From Coriolopsis trogii (taxonomy: Eukaryota > Basidiomycota > Agaricomycetes > Polyporales > Polyporaceae): a stretch of 64,000 nucleotides of DNA. Positions 43,648-56,666 of the stretch are shown in pieces. Below the pieces are notes generated by a model. The model had not been told where the DNA came from and did not search any database. It worked only from the letters and a program-made list of their open reading frames with translations. Where the stretch lies: NCBI GenBank assembly GCA_020543525.1, contig JAHYIO010000039.1, positions 2,356,001 to 2,420,000 on the forward strand. The letters are read 5' to 3'. How positions within the stretch are numbered: the first letter of the stretch is position 1; each line of letters begins with the position of its first letter. Made by a program: the position numbers and the translations under genes.

Positions 43648-45200
43648 TGTACTGGAGGGAGGAGGATGGAGGGGAGTGCCATATGGACTATAAAGGGCGC
43701 AGTCGGGCTATCAATATCAGAATCAGAAGCAGATGTCCATGACAGTAGGAGAATTCCTGCGACGACGTCGACAACCTACCACGACTGTGGATTTATGATG
43801 ATCAATCGTCACAGACAGGGACACCTGGATAACATTTGGGAATGTCCATCCTCCTCGCTGCATGGTCTGCTCTGACGTGATCTCTTGGATGTCTAGTGAT
43901 CTGTTTGTTGATGATCGTACTGCGCGGGAACAGATCAGCGCCTCATGCCAACTTAATTGCTCACCAGGGACAAGCCTGTCAGACAGGCAGTGATGGACAC
44001 ACTCTCTATCTGCCTTATAAACCCAGAAATCCAGACGATTGCGTCCAAATGGGACCGAGGGCAAACGAACAGACACCCTGTGCAGTGATCGTCAGTACCA
44101 CTGACTTAGAATACATGATTTCGTGCATCTCACCGCATGAGTAACGTAGCTCGTTAATTGACAGGCCGATGATGAGCTTAGTTAAGTGCTAGATTTTAGT
44201 CGCACAGCTTCTGCAAGGTCCGAAGATGCCTCGAATAGAAGTCTCTATTCTGGGACGACGTGGCACCTCTTGTGATGATGACAGCACTGTATGCCCAAAC
44301 CCAGGGTTCAGATGCTCAGTTCCACGTCGTTAGGAAGAAAACTACACCCTCCATATCAGCTTCACTGAGCGGATATCCGGTGGAGTAACGGGCAATTCGC
44401 AATCGCACACACTCCGCCGCACATCAATCTACACAGGGTGTCATCAGCTTTGACAACAACGACTCGACACGTGGTGCGCACCTTACCACTGATAATCACT
44501 GATGTGCCTTCAAAACGCTTTCTTCGATGTTGTACTGGCATGGAAGTAAGAGACAAGCCAACTTTACTATTGAACCACGCCTAACTGGTCCTCGGATACG
44601 GGGGTGGAGTATTCGGGAAGGTGCGGGGTCGATTGAGGATACTAAGTCGCACTGCGAATCGTGTATCACTTGTTTCGACAATTAGGGAACATACAAGAAG
44701 ACATGACAGCATGCTATGAGCGTATATAATGAGCTGCACTCTCCTGCCTGTCTTTTCCAGGTAGTCCGACTGAGTCGTGGAGGCCCCAACGCTCTCATTA
44801 TTCAACAAATGAGAGCCAGCAGGAGGTGCCAAATACATCCCCGTCCTGGCTCAGGTGGTTCGTGTCTGGACTGCAATGCAGATTCCAGATGCATGGATCA
44901 TACTACTCACCAGAGAACGTGGTCCATATTAACGAGTAGCCTGAGACCACATCCTTCCAGCGAATGAATGGCCTAGGATCCGGACGACTGAGTCGAAAAC
45001 CGACTATAGGCGCTAATGCCGGTCCTCCTAATGCACCGGCCCGGTCCGCAGCGTGCCGGGTGAGTTCGCTGCTATGCGTTCCAGCCTCGACTTCATCGCT
45101 GTCGTTGCTGACGCTTTCTGGACAGACACCCTCGTTTATTGCACTCCTCGCAATTCCAGGCTTACCACAACACCGAGCGATCTGAGGATTCATCACGAAG
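43648..45200. other. Intergenic, end of unit B
   Basis: Collinear with 22254-23690. No supported gene. Confidence 0.5.
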
Positions 45201-47600
45201 GGCAGGCCAAAGGCCGCTTCGTTCCAACGAACAATGTCTCCGCCAAGGACTCGGAGGGCATCACCGTGCGGACACGGATATTACCTAGCTCTGCTGTTGA
45301 AGATGTCATCCGCCACCTGTGTCTTAGTTTGGAACTCAGAGACCGTCTGGCGTTTACCTTTTGCGTGACGAGAACGACGAGCTTGTCACGAGCGACAACA
45401 CGCGAGAAAAAGTGGCCCTCAAGTGAGTACTCGAGTCCCATACTCCTGCAGCTCCTTCTTCTTCCGTGTTCAACATTGTCCCAAACGCCAATATCTGAAT
45501 CTATCCTGGAAATGCCTGCTCACCTTACGTACAGTAAGTGCAACTTACCAACGAACTCCTCTTGTGCGATGGCCTTGAGCTGATTGATGTCATACACACC
45601 TCGCATGGCAACATGCTCGCCGTTGGTCACCCCGTTGTCACTCTGTAAAAATCGCTGCTGACGTTGCGGCCTTAGTTTGCTTTGATTGCGGTGCAAAACC
45701 TCATAGAATTCGACTACGGCCGGGCTAATCTCGACATTCGCTTCATTCTCAAAGCTGTCGTCCGCCAAGTCCCCTACAAACCCAGCGACGGCCATCCTCA
45801 AGAGATTGGTGGAGGCCGCTCCAAGTAGCGCAACCAGAGTCCGTGCATCCAGGCGAGGCTGCCGTCTTTACCACTGAACTTGGTATACAGGTATGGCTTC
45901 AACGTGGTGCTCGAGCGGATGCGGAAGGGGGTACACTGCTAGAGACGGTCGTGAGTTGACTTGGGAGCGGGGAGACGACTTTAGCCTCATATAGGTGTGT
46001 TCTCAATGCCTGTCATTACGCGATATACAGGCTGAGTAGGAGTGTAGTATGATGTTGATCAAGTCGCTGATCTCGCACACGAGCGACCCGCGATGGCACG
46101 AGTTCATGAACAAGAAGCTGTAGTAGTGAGTCATGTCGCTATCGCTCTCTTTGGAAGGGTTGGAATGTAGGGATTGATGTCCTCCCACACGATCGAGGCT
46201 CTCACTTCATGCATCCTTGTTTTCCAAGTGAACATGGTCCAAGTGACGTTCCAAAAGAAGACGACGCTCGTGGAGCTCGACTTCGAGCCTTTGCACAGCT
46301 CTGCGTGCGGTTCATACTGCAGGAAGAGCGCGAAGACGCTATGACGCTCGTCAAGTGGTGCAAGCTCCGCTTTGGAACGGAAGACGTCAGGCACAGGTTC
46401 AGATTAGCCGGCGTGCTCGCGCTGGACTGCCTGGTATGTTATTCGTTTGAGCATAATCTGCTAGACGAGATTGACAGTGCTCAGGTAGAAACAATTTGTG
46501 GCTCACGACCCAGACGACTGGGCGAAGGCCGTCCCGGAGCAGCTGAGCAGGTCCGAGGAGTAGCAGTGTGCGATCGCAAAGACATCAAATAAGATGACAG
46601 ACTTGCTGTCCGAACACTGGACCGTATACGCCCTAGGATGTGAGTCTCATGCTGCTGCATCTGGCATTGCACGTACTCATCGCCTACTCGGTTGGTAGGT
46701 TCCGCATTGGTACCGTTCCAGGCGTTCTTCACACGGTCTACTCGCTTGCGCTGAACCTCTTCCTCCGAGGAATGTGGATCGAGAGCGGTCCTCGGGCGAG
46801 GACCTGCAGAGATTTGTTGCATTGACCCAAAGCTAGTGCGTATAACAACCTTCGTCACATATTGTTCTGCAACTTACCCCATCGTTGCAGAGGGATGGTG
46901 GCGCTGAAGAGGTAGAACATCAGACCATGGCACGAAGTTGAGCAAGAGTTCCTCGAGTGCGAGTAACGCGCTGTCCGAGATAGGAAAATTCAGCAGTTGG
47001 AGCTGTAGGACGACATCTTGAGCAAAACTCTCATCCGGTGGGTCGAATCGTCCCTAATATGTTCGCACCGCCATTGACAGACAGCGCGTTCCACCAGAAA
47101 CTTACGAGCGAAGCTCTGCAGAGAGTCTGACAAATTCCTTAGTCAGGAGCGCATTCATTGCTTGTTGGAAGGAGCGTGCTTAATGAACGGCATCCCACTG
47201 GCCATAACTGTCCCTCGAGATACGCTCAAACAACCAATGTGCGCAAGACGTTTCCTCCGACTAGTGCGTGTCCCTATCTCGCATATAGGCAACTGGGCTC
47301 ACCCATGTAAGGATGCCTTTCTGAACAACTTCGACTCTGTTGATAGCATTGTCAATTTTCCGTTCGCCATGGGCTCAGCAAAGCCAGTAGGATGTGCGCG
47401 CCTTTACAGCCCGTCCGGAGCGATGGCCCGCCCGAGTCGAAGTCGCCGCTCCTCGCGTCGAGCCTTTCGTTTTCACTCCTCAGCACTGGTGGAGGCGTTT
47501 TCGTACAGCAGTACTTCACGTAGGCTACTATCCGGCGCGTCCCGACCATGCAAGGTGTGAAGTCCGAGAACGATAACATACAATTCTCATCCTGCGAAAT
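45200..47600 (+). pseudogene. Unrecognised region, probably decayed coding sequence
   Basis: Several plus-strand pieces look coding but are separated by stops: MMLIKSLISHTSDPRWHEF near 46050, QFVAHDPDDWAKAVPEQL after a possible intron acceptor near 46490, and HEVEQEFLECE, stop, RAVRDRKIQQLEL near 46930-47010. On the other strand 45520-45801 is open for 93 residues. The pieces have no counterpart elsewhere in the window and match no family I recognise. They may belong to one gene with a helical, charged C-terminal part. The region is outside the duplicated units. Confidence 0.3.
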
Positions 47601-47627
47601 ATGATATGTCCTAGTTGTTGATACAGA

Positions 47628-48759
47628 TCAAGCTCTTCGACTGTACTGTGCCTCACTGTAGGCAGGTGGGAGTGTCGAGCCCAAGCTCTCCCTTTCAATC
47701 ATGTCACTCCACCGGTACGTGCTCTCTCCACCTCCTGACTGTGGTGATCGGGCGCCCAAGCGCACGCCTGCATCGCGAGATCTCCGTTTCACTTCTGTAG
47801 GGCAGGAAATGGGCGGAATATTGGCATGGCTGTAGTAATAGAGTTGCATTAGCGTTGTGTGTCGGTATACCTCTAGTGAAAGAGTTCACTCATACCTGCG
47901 AGAGTCGAACTCGAGCGGAACGCTGGTCAAGGAGATGAACGAACCGGGGTTAGCTCCTCCTGAGGTTGACATTGATCCAAGCCGTCTGTCCCATTCTTCA
48001 ATGATGGATACATTGCTAGTAGCTGTCCCTTGTTTTATTACCGCTGCGAGACGCTCTGACAAGGTGGCATGGACACTTACTGGGCGAAGGTATTTCAAGG
48101 GACGTCTGATTCGCTTCTTGAACGTGGATTGCTCTCTTCGCTCTTCGACGTCTCCAGAGTACGCACGTCGTTGATAATAGCGCTATCAGCAACACAACTA
48201 TTACAGCTATCAGCCCTGCGGTTGTTGCGGGTTGAGTGGTGTGTCCCGCGTCGGGAGGGGCATCTGTATTATGAAGCGATTCAACCTACTCATATTATCA
48301 CAACAGCAGATGCTCTAAAAAGTCTTACCGGAGAAGGTTTCTTGAGGAAAAGAGCGAGATAAGGACTGTGCCACATTAGAGCTGAACAGGATTGAGGAGT
48401 GTGATAAAGCAGGCGAAGGCGCATCGGTGCTGGTTGACTCGGTTGTTATTGACGCGCTACCGGTCCTCGGGTTAGAGTTGGAGGAGGATGGGGTGAGACG
48501 AGTCGTGGGCGCACTGGACTCGTTTGGGGTAGATGGTGGAAATGGTGGCTTGCTCGCCGATGTTTGCTGTGGAGAAGCATTGTCCTCGATTACAAACGAC
48601 TTCAAGGAAATACTGGCGCCTTGGTTGATTATGAGGAGTGTATGTTGTCCGGCCTGAACTCGCCTTGCAATTGGGTGACCTTGTGACCCAGTTCCGTTAT
48701 CCAGCCTTGGTTGTACCTGACTTGCGGATCTATGGAGTCAATATGTTTTGTGCCCATGG
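47628..48759 (-). pseudogene. T5, T4-like membrane gene with internal deletion
   Basis: Starts MGTKHIDSIDPQVRYNQGW like T4B. The exon end, first intron and first half of exon 2 are then missing: QLQGE is joined directly to the sequence for AGQHTLLIINQGASISL, out of frame. The stalk (48315-48605), a good membrane span (GLIAVIVVLLIALLSTTCV, then RRRRAKR, about 48130-48260) and tail exons (RRLGSMSTSGG; SRDAGVRLGARSPQ; MIERESLGSTLPPAYSE) remain open. Deletion of most of the domain plus the frame change make it a pseudogene, but its tail keeps the PPxY module. Confidence 0.7.
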
Positions 48760-49403
48760 CATTGGAGGAATGAGAAGGGTTGAGAGTACAACGCTGGCTT
48801 CAAGTGAGCAGCTGAAGTAATGGCATACTAATGAGCAGCCGGCAATCTGACAGTCGTTCTGTGGAACAATGAATGTGACAAGGGAAGAGATGGTCGTCAA
48901 GATAGTGCGCACTTCACATGGATCATTTGGAGGTGCCGCCAGCTACACAATTCTTATGCAGAGCCTTTAGGGGCTCTTCTACCCATGAGACGCTACCCTG
49001 ATGGCCGCGACGTCGAGAGACCGAAGCAGATGCAGCAGATGATCGAGCTGTCATCTGTCAAAGAAACGCCTCGGCATGATACACATCATAGTCGCGCCAT
49101 AGTGCAGCCAAAAAGCAGTATACCAATGCAAAAGCTGGTCCAAAGCATACTCGAGAGTCGGTAGCGCGCAACAACAAAGGGAGGACACGAAAATCAAGGC
49201 GTTCTCCTGCCCAGCAATGTGCGTGGCTCGTGACGTCACACGTTACTGTCGCCCAAGCTCAGGCTGCCAGAGCACAAACCGGCTATCGCTCTTTGTTGCT
49301 CCGACCACCCGGACACCGTCACGAAAGTGACTTCATACTGTATCATTCAGCAGTCCAAGGGGAATATAGTTACAGACTATCACGACATGATTCCCCTGAC
49401 AGA
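48760..49403. other. Intergenic, no gene seen
   Basis: No ORF with support. This is a promoter-side region for T5 and a 3' flank for T6. Confidence 0.5.
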
Positions 49404-50843
49404 CTATCCGGTGCCCGACCGATCTGCCCTGTAGGATGGCGGAAGAGTCGAGCCTATACTCTCCCTCTCAATCAACCCACTCCACCCGTACATACTCTCG
49501 CCTCTTGGAGAATGTGGTGACCCGTTACCCAGACGCACGCCTGCGTCTATGGATCTCCGCTGCAAGACTGGCCCCGTATGTGTAGCATATGGACTTCCCG
49601 ACTCGCTGAATTGAGTCGGCGAAGTCGACATTGGCGTCCCTGTGCTCGCTTCGGATCCAGGAGGCTGGCTCCGATACGTCGGAGGTTCAGATATAAACGA
49701 GAAGCTCGATATGGAGGCGGACGGAGAGGTGTTGGCCATGGACTGAGCGCCGCGCGCCGTCATCACAGACCCTCTATTTCGTTCCGACATTGAGGAGACA
49801 CGGTTGACATCTACATCAAAGTCAGTATGGCTCCCGCACTTCAAGCGAGGAACATACTGTGCGAACGGATGCCGAGGTACCTCTCGCGAGCGGCTTGCAT
49901 CCGGACCGCTCGTGCCGAGCGTCGGCGTCTCTTGAACAGGACGACAGCGGCAGAGAACGCGAGTAGAAAGCCAAGTATTCCGATGACCAGGCCGGCGACC
50001 GCCACGGGTGGCATTGTATACTTGTGTGCGGGAGAAGACGCTGAGCGAATGGGACATTCAGCTCAAATGTTACACCGGAAGAAAATCGCCGCATGCTGTA
50101 CCTCTAGTGGTCGACTCCGTTGGAAGCACGGTCCCGGGTGATGTGTTGGTCGGTCCTGCCCCCGAACGCTCCGAAGACTGATTGGCTGTGGTCGAGACTG
50201 CCAGTGACGTTGTGGTAGATGTGGTTGTTCCCGTATCAGAGTTCGGCGACACAGGTGAAGGAGTTGTACTCGATGACACCTCGGCGGACGGCGGAGTATC
50301 TGACGAGGATGTGGTGGAGGGGGAACTTGGCAAGGATGTGGTAGAGGGGGAACTTGGCAAGGATGTTGCAGAGAGTGAACTTGACGAGGTGGCGAAGAGG
50401 GGACTTGCATGTGTGGCGACCTTCAGGGCTCGGTTGGGGTTGTCCTCAATCTCGAATGTCACCAATGAGAGAATGTCGCCGAAATTGGTGACAACGAGCG
50501 TATGAGGACCCGAGTCGAAGTCTCCAGAGTCGAAGAACAGCTGGTGATCGTCTCTGACCCCTCCTTCTGTCGTGTTGAATCCTCGGAGGATATTGTCGAT
50601 TTCGTACGAGGAGTTGTGATGTGCTCGCGAGAACAACGCCCCAAATACTCGAACGTGAGATCCTAGAGGGTGTCGTCGTCAGCTCGAGCTCAAGAGGATG
50701 TCGGCGGGGGCAATCTCCTCACCTGTGAAACCCAAAGTTGCGCTTGCCCCGACCTTCTCGGTGAACATACGACCACTTCCTTCTGACCATCCAGGGCTAT
50801 AGTGGACGTCCGGGTCTAGGGAATCGACGGTGTGCTGCGTCAT
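49404..50843 (-). CDS. T6, single-span membrane protein with PPSY tail
   Basis: Exons 50723-50843, 50102-50662, 49881-50061 and 49404-49830 join to 429 residues in frame. Domain: MTQHTVDSLDPDVHYSPGW, GASATLGFTG, SHVRVFGA, SSYEIDNI, HTLVVTNFGDILSLVTFEIED. The stalk contains a tandem SLPSSPSTT repeat. Span: VAVAGLVIGILGFLLAFSA, then KRRRRSAR. The long tail ends with RRSIDAGVRLG, MYGWSGLIERES and GSTLPPSYR. Its architecture is the cleanest in the window and the start is fixed by the Phe-x-Gly exon end. No signal peptide. Function unknown. Confidence 0.88.
50310..50380 (-). repeat. 27-bp tandem repeat in the T6 stalk
   Basis: ggtggagggggaacttggca and neighbouring bases are repeated with one change (gatgtggtggag / gatgtggtagag) and a third diverged copy follows. 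It encodes SLPSSPSTT twice, so the stalk can change length by whole repeats without loss of frame. Confidence 0.8.
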
Positions 50844-52424
50844 GGATCAGGCGAACGAGGAGTGTGCAAGTAGAGAGGCAAAACGCTGACTATAAGCCGC
50901 CAAGCCTTACCCCAACCTGTGACTGCCCCCACATCTAGTCATCATCAAGTCCACGACTGCCGAGGCGACGTGTGGCATGTGCATATGCCTGCTCCTTTAC
51001 AGGTATAATCGATGACACCGTACATCGCGCACCGTGCCATTCCCTGCTCGCGCCTTGATGTTCGTGGTGCACGGCGCAGTCTGTTGTATAAAGCACCATC
51101 CACGGAACCTGATGGTAGGACCGTTCAAAGGCATATCGTCAAGGGGAGAGACGTTGATCTGAGAACGTACTGACAGATGCGGGCGGGTTGTCGTACACAG
51201 GTCCAGGAGGCAGTCGGGCCGCGAGATAAAAAGATATAGCAGAACGCACGCATCCCCGTATTGGCTCGCTCTGAATCGCGCACGGAATGTGCAACATGAG
51301 GGGAACACGGACACTTGTACACCCTCTGCTCCCCGTTGAAGTAGCAGGCATAATCTGGCTGGAACAGCGGGTGCGGCACCACTTACTTAACAAGCATGCA
51401 GGCTATTCATCGTGAGCCCGATGTTCCTTGATCGTGGCACAGCTGTGTTCTGATCGTCACCTTGACAATTTCGTCAATGTCTTCTCGAGAACATCACAGC
51501 AACATTGATCAGCTCAAAGGACTTCACTAATACTGCAGGGCAAAACAGAGGATGTGAAGAGATATCGGGCGAGGGCGAGGGGAACGGTACGGTTGTAGGC
51601 CATTGCGTAGCGCGTGTATAGGAGAACTCAAGCAGACCATTTTGTCCTAGCCTGCAGCCATCGCTTGAGTGTATCTGGACCTGGTATTGTGGGAACGACG
51701 CCTCCACTAGTCTCCAGATTCACGGCCCAAAGTGTGCCGTTCATCCATGCACCGCCCGCACACTAGCAAGACCCGCAAATCCGATACCGCATGCAAAGCC
51801 AAGACGACAGTAATCATGTACTCACCAGGGATCCCTCAGTTTCTAAGAACTCGGAGTTACACAACAACTTCTTTTGATGGGAAAAGCTGATGAACTCGTC
51901 CACGAAGTCCGAAGGCGGCGTTGAGTAGGTTGCGCCGGGGAGCAGAGATGTAGTGAGATGCCATCGTAGCTCCGCCGCACAGTCTTTGAAGAATTCGGGA
52001 GATCAATCGAGAGGTGTCGAGCGCACGACAACAGATCGTGCCAACAGTAGAGCCTTTCTGATTTCCAGCATGAATAGCCTGTTGGGAGGAGGAGGATGGG
52101 CAAGAAACAGGGCCTGGAGTGCGTTGGCGCTTCAACCAGCGCCTCGTTGCTCCGGCCCGTCCCGAAGCACGTGGACGTGATATGCGGCCGCGACAAGACG
52201 AGCGGCCGCGACTGCGCGCACGTTCGGAATTGTCATTGACTTCTGTGAGACTTTGTCAAATTTCTGGGATGGTCTCTGCCATGTTTGATGCATATACACT
52301 GCCCGACTAGTTGTATGCATATGCCACTGTAACACGATACAGCCCAGACGCAATGTGGCACCCGGTTCACCCGACAGTTGCTCGACAGTAGGACAGTACG
52401 CCGCTCGAGTCTTGCCACCTCCCG
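50844..52424. other. Intergenic with unresolved minus-strand ORFs
   Basis: Minus-strand frames at 50997-51393 (including LPPGPVYDNPPASVSTFSD) and 51474-51760 (MNGTLWAVNLETSGG) may be exons, but no consistent start, splice set and stop could be joined. 51843-52440 holds only overlapping ORFs of doubtful reality. Confidence 0.35.
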
Positions 52425-53566
52425 CTACTTGTCCCTCCAACTAACGGAACCCACACCCTCGGAAAGCTGTGGCTCTGGACAAGTGTATCCGTACGGAGGT
52501 AGCTCAGGAATATCGCTAGTCGTGAATGAGCTCCCGTACTTCTCCGCGTATTGACCGTCCGACAATGTTGCAATTGTCTGCCGCTCGTCAATGCTGACGC
52601 TCACTCTCGGTGGCAATTCGGACACTATGTCGGAGAGGAGCTGTATTAAATCAAGGTTGATCTCTCAAATATAAACACTCACTAATGCGGATGATTACAG
52701 GCTTCTGCTGAGACGTGTATCGATTGCCCCTGCGTATGAACCACCAGAGACAGATGGCGCATAGCATGCAAGCTACAACTCCGCCCACGACGCCTCCGAT
52801 AACAGTCGCTGTCGGAATTGACCTAGCTCCTGTCGGCGATGACGTATCTAGGAGATGTAAATTTTGAGCTACAGTTGACGGTGACTGATGTACCCGCACA
52901 TACCGGAAGGTGACATAGAAGGAGTCGAGAGCAGCGACGATGCCAAGGTCAATTCAACTGTGTTTGAGGCGTATATAACACCTGCCGAGCTTGGTGTCGA
53001 GGATCTCCTAGAAGTCGGAAGACCACCGTCAATGTATGTGCTATACGATGTTGTTGGCGGAGTCGCCGTCGGAGCAGACGGAAGGGGTCCTAGTGGCATT
53101 CCAGAGGGTTGCAGTGCACTCGAGGGTTGACCATTGGGCGCGCTGTTACCAGCAGGGTGATCGTCGTCGATCTCAAATGCCACTAGGGAGAGGTGTTGGC
53201 CGAAGTTGGTAACTACAATGGTATGAGGACCAGAGTGGAGATCCTCGTGGTCAAATAAGAGCACATCTTCCTCATGCATTCCATCATAGTTTGTGTTTTC
53301 GTAAGTGCCCATGAGCATATCGTCAATTGCGAAGGTGGCTTTACGATGTCCGGAGTAAAATAGGGCGCCGAATACGCGTACACGAGTTCCTGCAGGGTGA
53401 AGTAGTTGGCTCTTCCAGCAGGTGTCAAATGTTTCAACTCCTCACCTGTGAATTTCAGAGTCGCCATTGCTCCGAAACGTTGCGTGTTTCTGTGATGATT
53501 CTGGGTCGACCACTCAGGAACATAGAGAATCTCGGGCTCGAGGGAGGTGATGTTGCGCAGAACCAT
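52425..53566 (-). CDS. T7, single-span membrane protein with LPPY tail
   Basis: Exons 53446-53566, 52904-53389, 52683-52868 and 52425-52624 join to 330 residues in frame. Domain: MVLRNITSLEPEILYVPEW, GAMATLKFTG, TRVRVFGA, ATFAIDDM, HTIVVTNFGQHLSL. Span: ATVIGGVVGGVVACMLCAICLW, then RRGNR. Tail: ELPPRVSVSIDERQ and PELPPYGYTCPEPQLSEG, almost identical to the T2 motif although the ectodomain is quite different. An upstream in-frame ATG at 53593 would add nine residues; the one chosen matches the family length. Confidence 0.85.
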
Positions 53567-54810
53567 GATCAAATGAAATGTGAGTAGGCGCACAAGGAGA
53601 GAAACACACTAGACTAAAAGCAGTCCAAAATGCCAACTGCCTGCCTTCCTCTCGTAGTGCTATGACAGAAGCTACAGAACATCAGTGCAACCAACATCTC
53701 GAAGGGTTGCGTAGGGGACCAACTTCTGATTCAGACAACACACAGCCGCATTTGAAAACCCGAGTGTTAGCAACACCTGCCTGCAAGACCATCTGAGCGA
53801 AAGATTGGTGATGAAGCTGCGGAGGGCAGTTACAGTGTGATTCGGAGGGAAGCGCTATTGGAAAGACTGATGTAATGGAGAAGAAATCCTCTCCATTGAT
53901 TGCTTCTCTATTGTGCGGAGAACCACTGTATGTATCTGGCTACCTTCACCTGTAAAATTAGCTGTCGGAAACAATCAGCTCCAAATAAGAGACTTGAACT
54001 TCATGAATCTAGTTGCTCACGTTGGTTCTATGATATCGTTGGTGCTGAGTCAGCTCAGCAGCGCCGCAAGTTTTGACAGCAAACACAGAATTTGAGATAA
54101 AGATCGTTGTTATGGAAAGGTGAGATTGCCCGTTAGGTCTTCGCAGACAGCAGGACGAGGTTCTTCAGTCCGCCGACGGATGATGGTCGTAATTGGCACT
54201 GAAAAGCTATGCGTCAGGATGCCCATTGGTGTGAATAGACAGAGATATACTTGTCCCTGTACAGCATATTCAAATAGCCGTTTGCTACTACCAAGGAAGT
54301 TGTTGCAACGCTAGGACTGTATGCCATCATGTTGATAGCTGCTTCGTGGATGCGAGAACAGATGAGCCAGATGATTCATGCTGCTGCTATATGGTGTGTA
54401 CATGATTCACCTCATTGCAACACCTGTAAGTAATGGTTTGGAATACATACCCTTTGCGGGTGTATCCTTTGAAAGTATCCCATGTTCTGAAGTCAACAGG
54501 CGGGAGCTGTGTACTAGTAGCGCCCAGAACAGCCGGAGCCTGAGAGTGTGCAAGCGGGTACCGACAAGAGGCAGATCAATCCCATATAATAGACAAAAGC
54601 AGCCAAAAGTTCTTCAACATTCGATAAGGAGTTTCAGTGGAGCAAAAGAGAGACAGCAGAGGGCACAAACAGAGGAGAAAGAACATGGGCGCTCAATGGG
54701 AGCGTGGTGGCCAGCATACGGAAATGACGTCACAGCGCAGACCGCTCAGACCTCACAAGTTCACCCAGTAACTACTTGACCTTAGCATGTCGTAGAATTA
54801 CAATCCGTCT
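53567..54810. other. Intergenic, no gene seen
   Basis: A 133-residue plus-strand ORF (54378-54779) has no recognisable feature. Nothing else. Confidence 0.5.
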
Positions 54811-55700
54811 CTATGCCGCTCTGTAGGATGGTGGAAGGGTTGAACCCACGCTTTCTCTCTCGACAAGTTCACCCCACCCATACGTGCTCTCCCCTCCTTC
54901 AAGTCCGGAATGCAGTGACCGCGTGCCTAGACGGACCCCTGCATCTACGGACCTTCGCGCACATTGTGGCGGACTTGCAGCGCATACCGGACTGACGGCC
55001 TCCGTACAGTATTCAGACCTCCGGATCCAGCTCAGCCCGCCGTGTTCTCCGATCCTGGATGGTGGACGATATGTAGGAGCCTCCGAGCTCGGTGTTCCGT
55101 CCAACACGGTAATAACAGGAGAGCAAATGGAGGCTCCGCGTGAGGTAGACACAGACTCTGTATGCCCGACTCCCTGCAGTTCGGACATGATGGATTCACA
55201 GCCGATGGCTAACATAGGAGTCAGTATATCCTCTTCAAATGCATCAGTTTGGAATGATCAAAAACGTACTAGGCGAGTGGAATACTGAATACCTCTGGCG
55301 CCCGGACTGCGTGCAAATTGCTCGTGCCGATTGCGGACGTCTTCTATATAGGATTGCGGCCATGGACAAGGCAGATATGAGGCCAAATATTCCAATGACA
55401 TATCCGGCGATCGCAACAGATCCTGGAGTATGTCCCCGTTCAGTGGCTAGAACAGCTTTTCAATTAGCATGTTCCCGTTTTACTCAATTGTTAGCAATAT
55501 GCACTACCTTGGGTAGATAATGGAGAAGATATCTCAGTGGTTATAAATGAGAACCCTGAAGTGCTCGGAGTCCATAGAGTTGTGGCAGTCTTGATTTGAG
55601 ACATAGCAGTCGATAGAGGGACCCATGAAGAGTACAGCGTGGGTAGCACTCGAGAGAGGTAAGGAACAGACGCTATAAAGCATTCAACCACGATCTGCTC
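54811..55700 (-). pseudogene. T8, 5'-truncated membrane gene
   Basis: A good span exon at about 55280-55450 (SVAIAGYVIGIFGLISALSMAA, then YRRRPQSAR) is followed by a tail exon, 54811-55215, with RRSVDAGVRLG, STYGWGELVERESVGSTLPPSYR. Upstream only stalk-like sequence (55500-55700, TATTLWTPSTSGFSF) is visible, and the domain exons expected before it were not found. The joint between span and tail exons needs a splice that I could not place in frame. Either the gene has lost its ectodomain or exons further right (see 56090-56542) belong to it. Confidence 0.5.
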
Positions 55701-56089
55701 GAAAGGCGATCGGTACCGCATTGCTATGACAGTAGCCGCATATTGTGCACATAGTCTCGATATGGGTGTCAGCGGATGAGACCTTGAGGGGTGAAACCGC
55801 CAACGGGAGACGACAGGGTATCGAGAATCACGCTCGTCTCCGACCCGCAAACGGTCGCTCCGATAGAGCTATGATCGCACTTCCATTCCCCGATGTGCCT
55901 CCCAACAACCTAAACGACACGGTCGTTGACTGGCAAACCTGATGCGGCGACAGATCATCATTCAATACCACTGTCCTCAACGCACGCTCATCATCATAGC
56001 AGGACAGACGCGGGCCTCCAATGACCAAACACAGACGTGACACACCGATGACCAAGATCCGTCCACTTCAGAATGGGGAGGAGAAGGTA

Positions 56090-56542
56090 CGTCTCTAACG
56101 TCTCCACTCAGGTTGACAGATACGGGGAGTGCTTCGTGCAAAGGCACCCGAGTGCTCGTCGTGCGAGGCAGCACTCGTGAGCGATGCGCCACCTCACGGA
56201 GTACAATCTAACATCCTCTTCTCAGCAGCAGAAGCTCGTAACGCACCAGTCACCAAGCTCCATCTCCAGAGGTATCCTGGAGATACGATTGAAGGTCGAG
56301 TCGAGGACGACTGCAGAGCGCGACGGCCGAGCTATCGAGTTGAGTCGCAGAACCGGGCCACTCTCGACAACTGATGAGTTTGATGGTGAGCGAACACAGC
56401 CCGTGCACAGAAAGTGACACTCACCTCTACGGGCAAGAAGCGCCCCAAACCACATCGGCGCAGTGGTGCGTGACTTGACGAGATCGTGATTCCGAATACG
56501 GGAGTCGTATATCATCGGCAGTGCGTGCAGCCGCTCGTTCAT
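56090..56542 (-). CDS. Unrecognised two-exon ORF
   Basis: An exon from ATG 56542 (MNERLHALPMIYDSR start) ends at a GTGAGT donor near 56423. A second open stretch follows a TCAG acceptor near 56370 and ends at TGC TGA. The first-exon length (about 120 bases) and the split Gly codon at its end are exactly those of the membrane family, but the sequence is not convincingly similar. It may be the displaced start of T8 or a small independent gene. Confidence 0.25.
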
Positions 56543-56666
56543 ACGTCGTGTAGTCTCGCAACTGCCGTCAAGTCCGCGTCCGAATGATAGACCGAGTCTG
56601 TGCCTCTACAGGTGTCCTTGGAATGTCCGTCAGACTAGACTAGTACAACGCGCGCCTCTCACAGCA

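Larger units (their letters stand above)
25500..45200. repeat. Unit B of the ~20-22 kb tandem duplication
   Basis: Same order as unit A without the foldback element, the CACTA element or the 430 bp near T0. It carries about 500 bp at 30500-31000 that unit A lacks. Unit B keeps working-looking copies of T1, T3 and T4, where unit A has broken ones. Confidence 0.85.
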
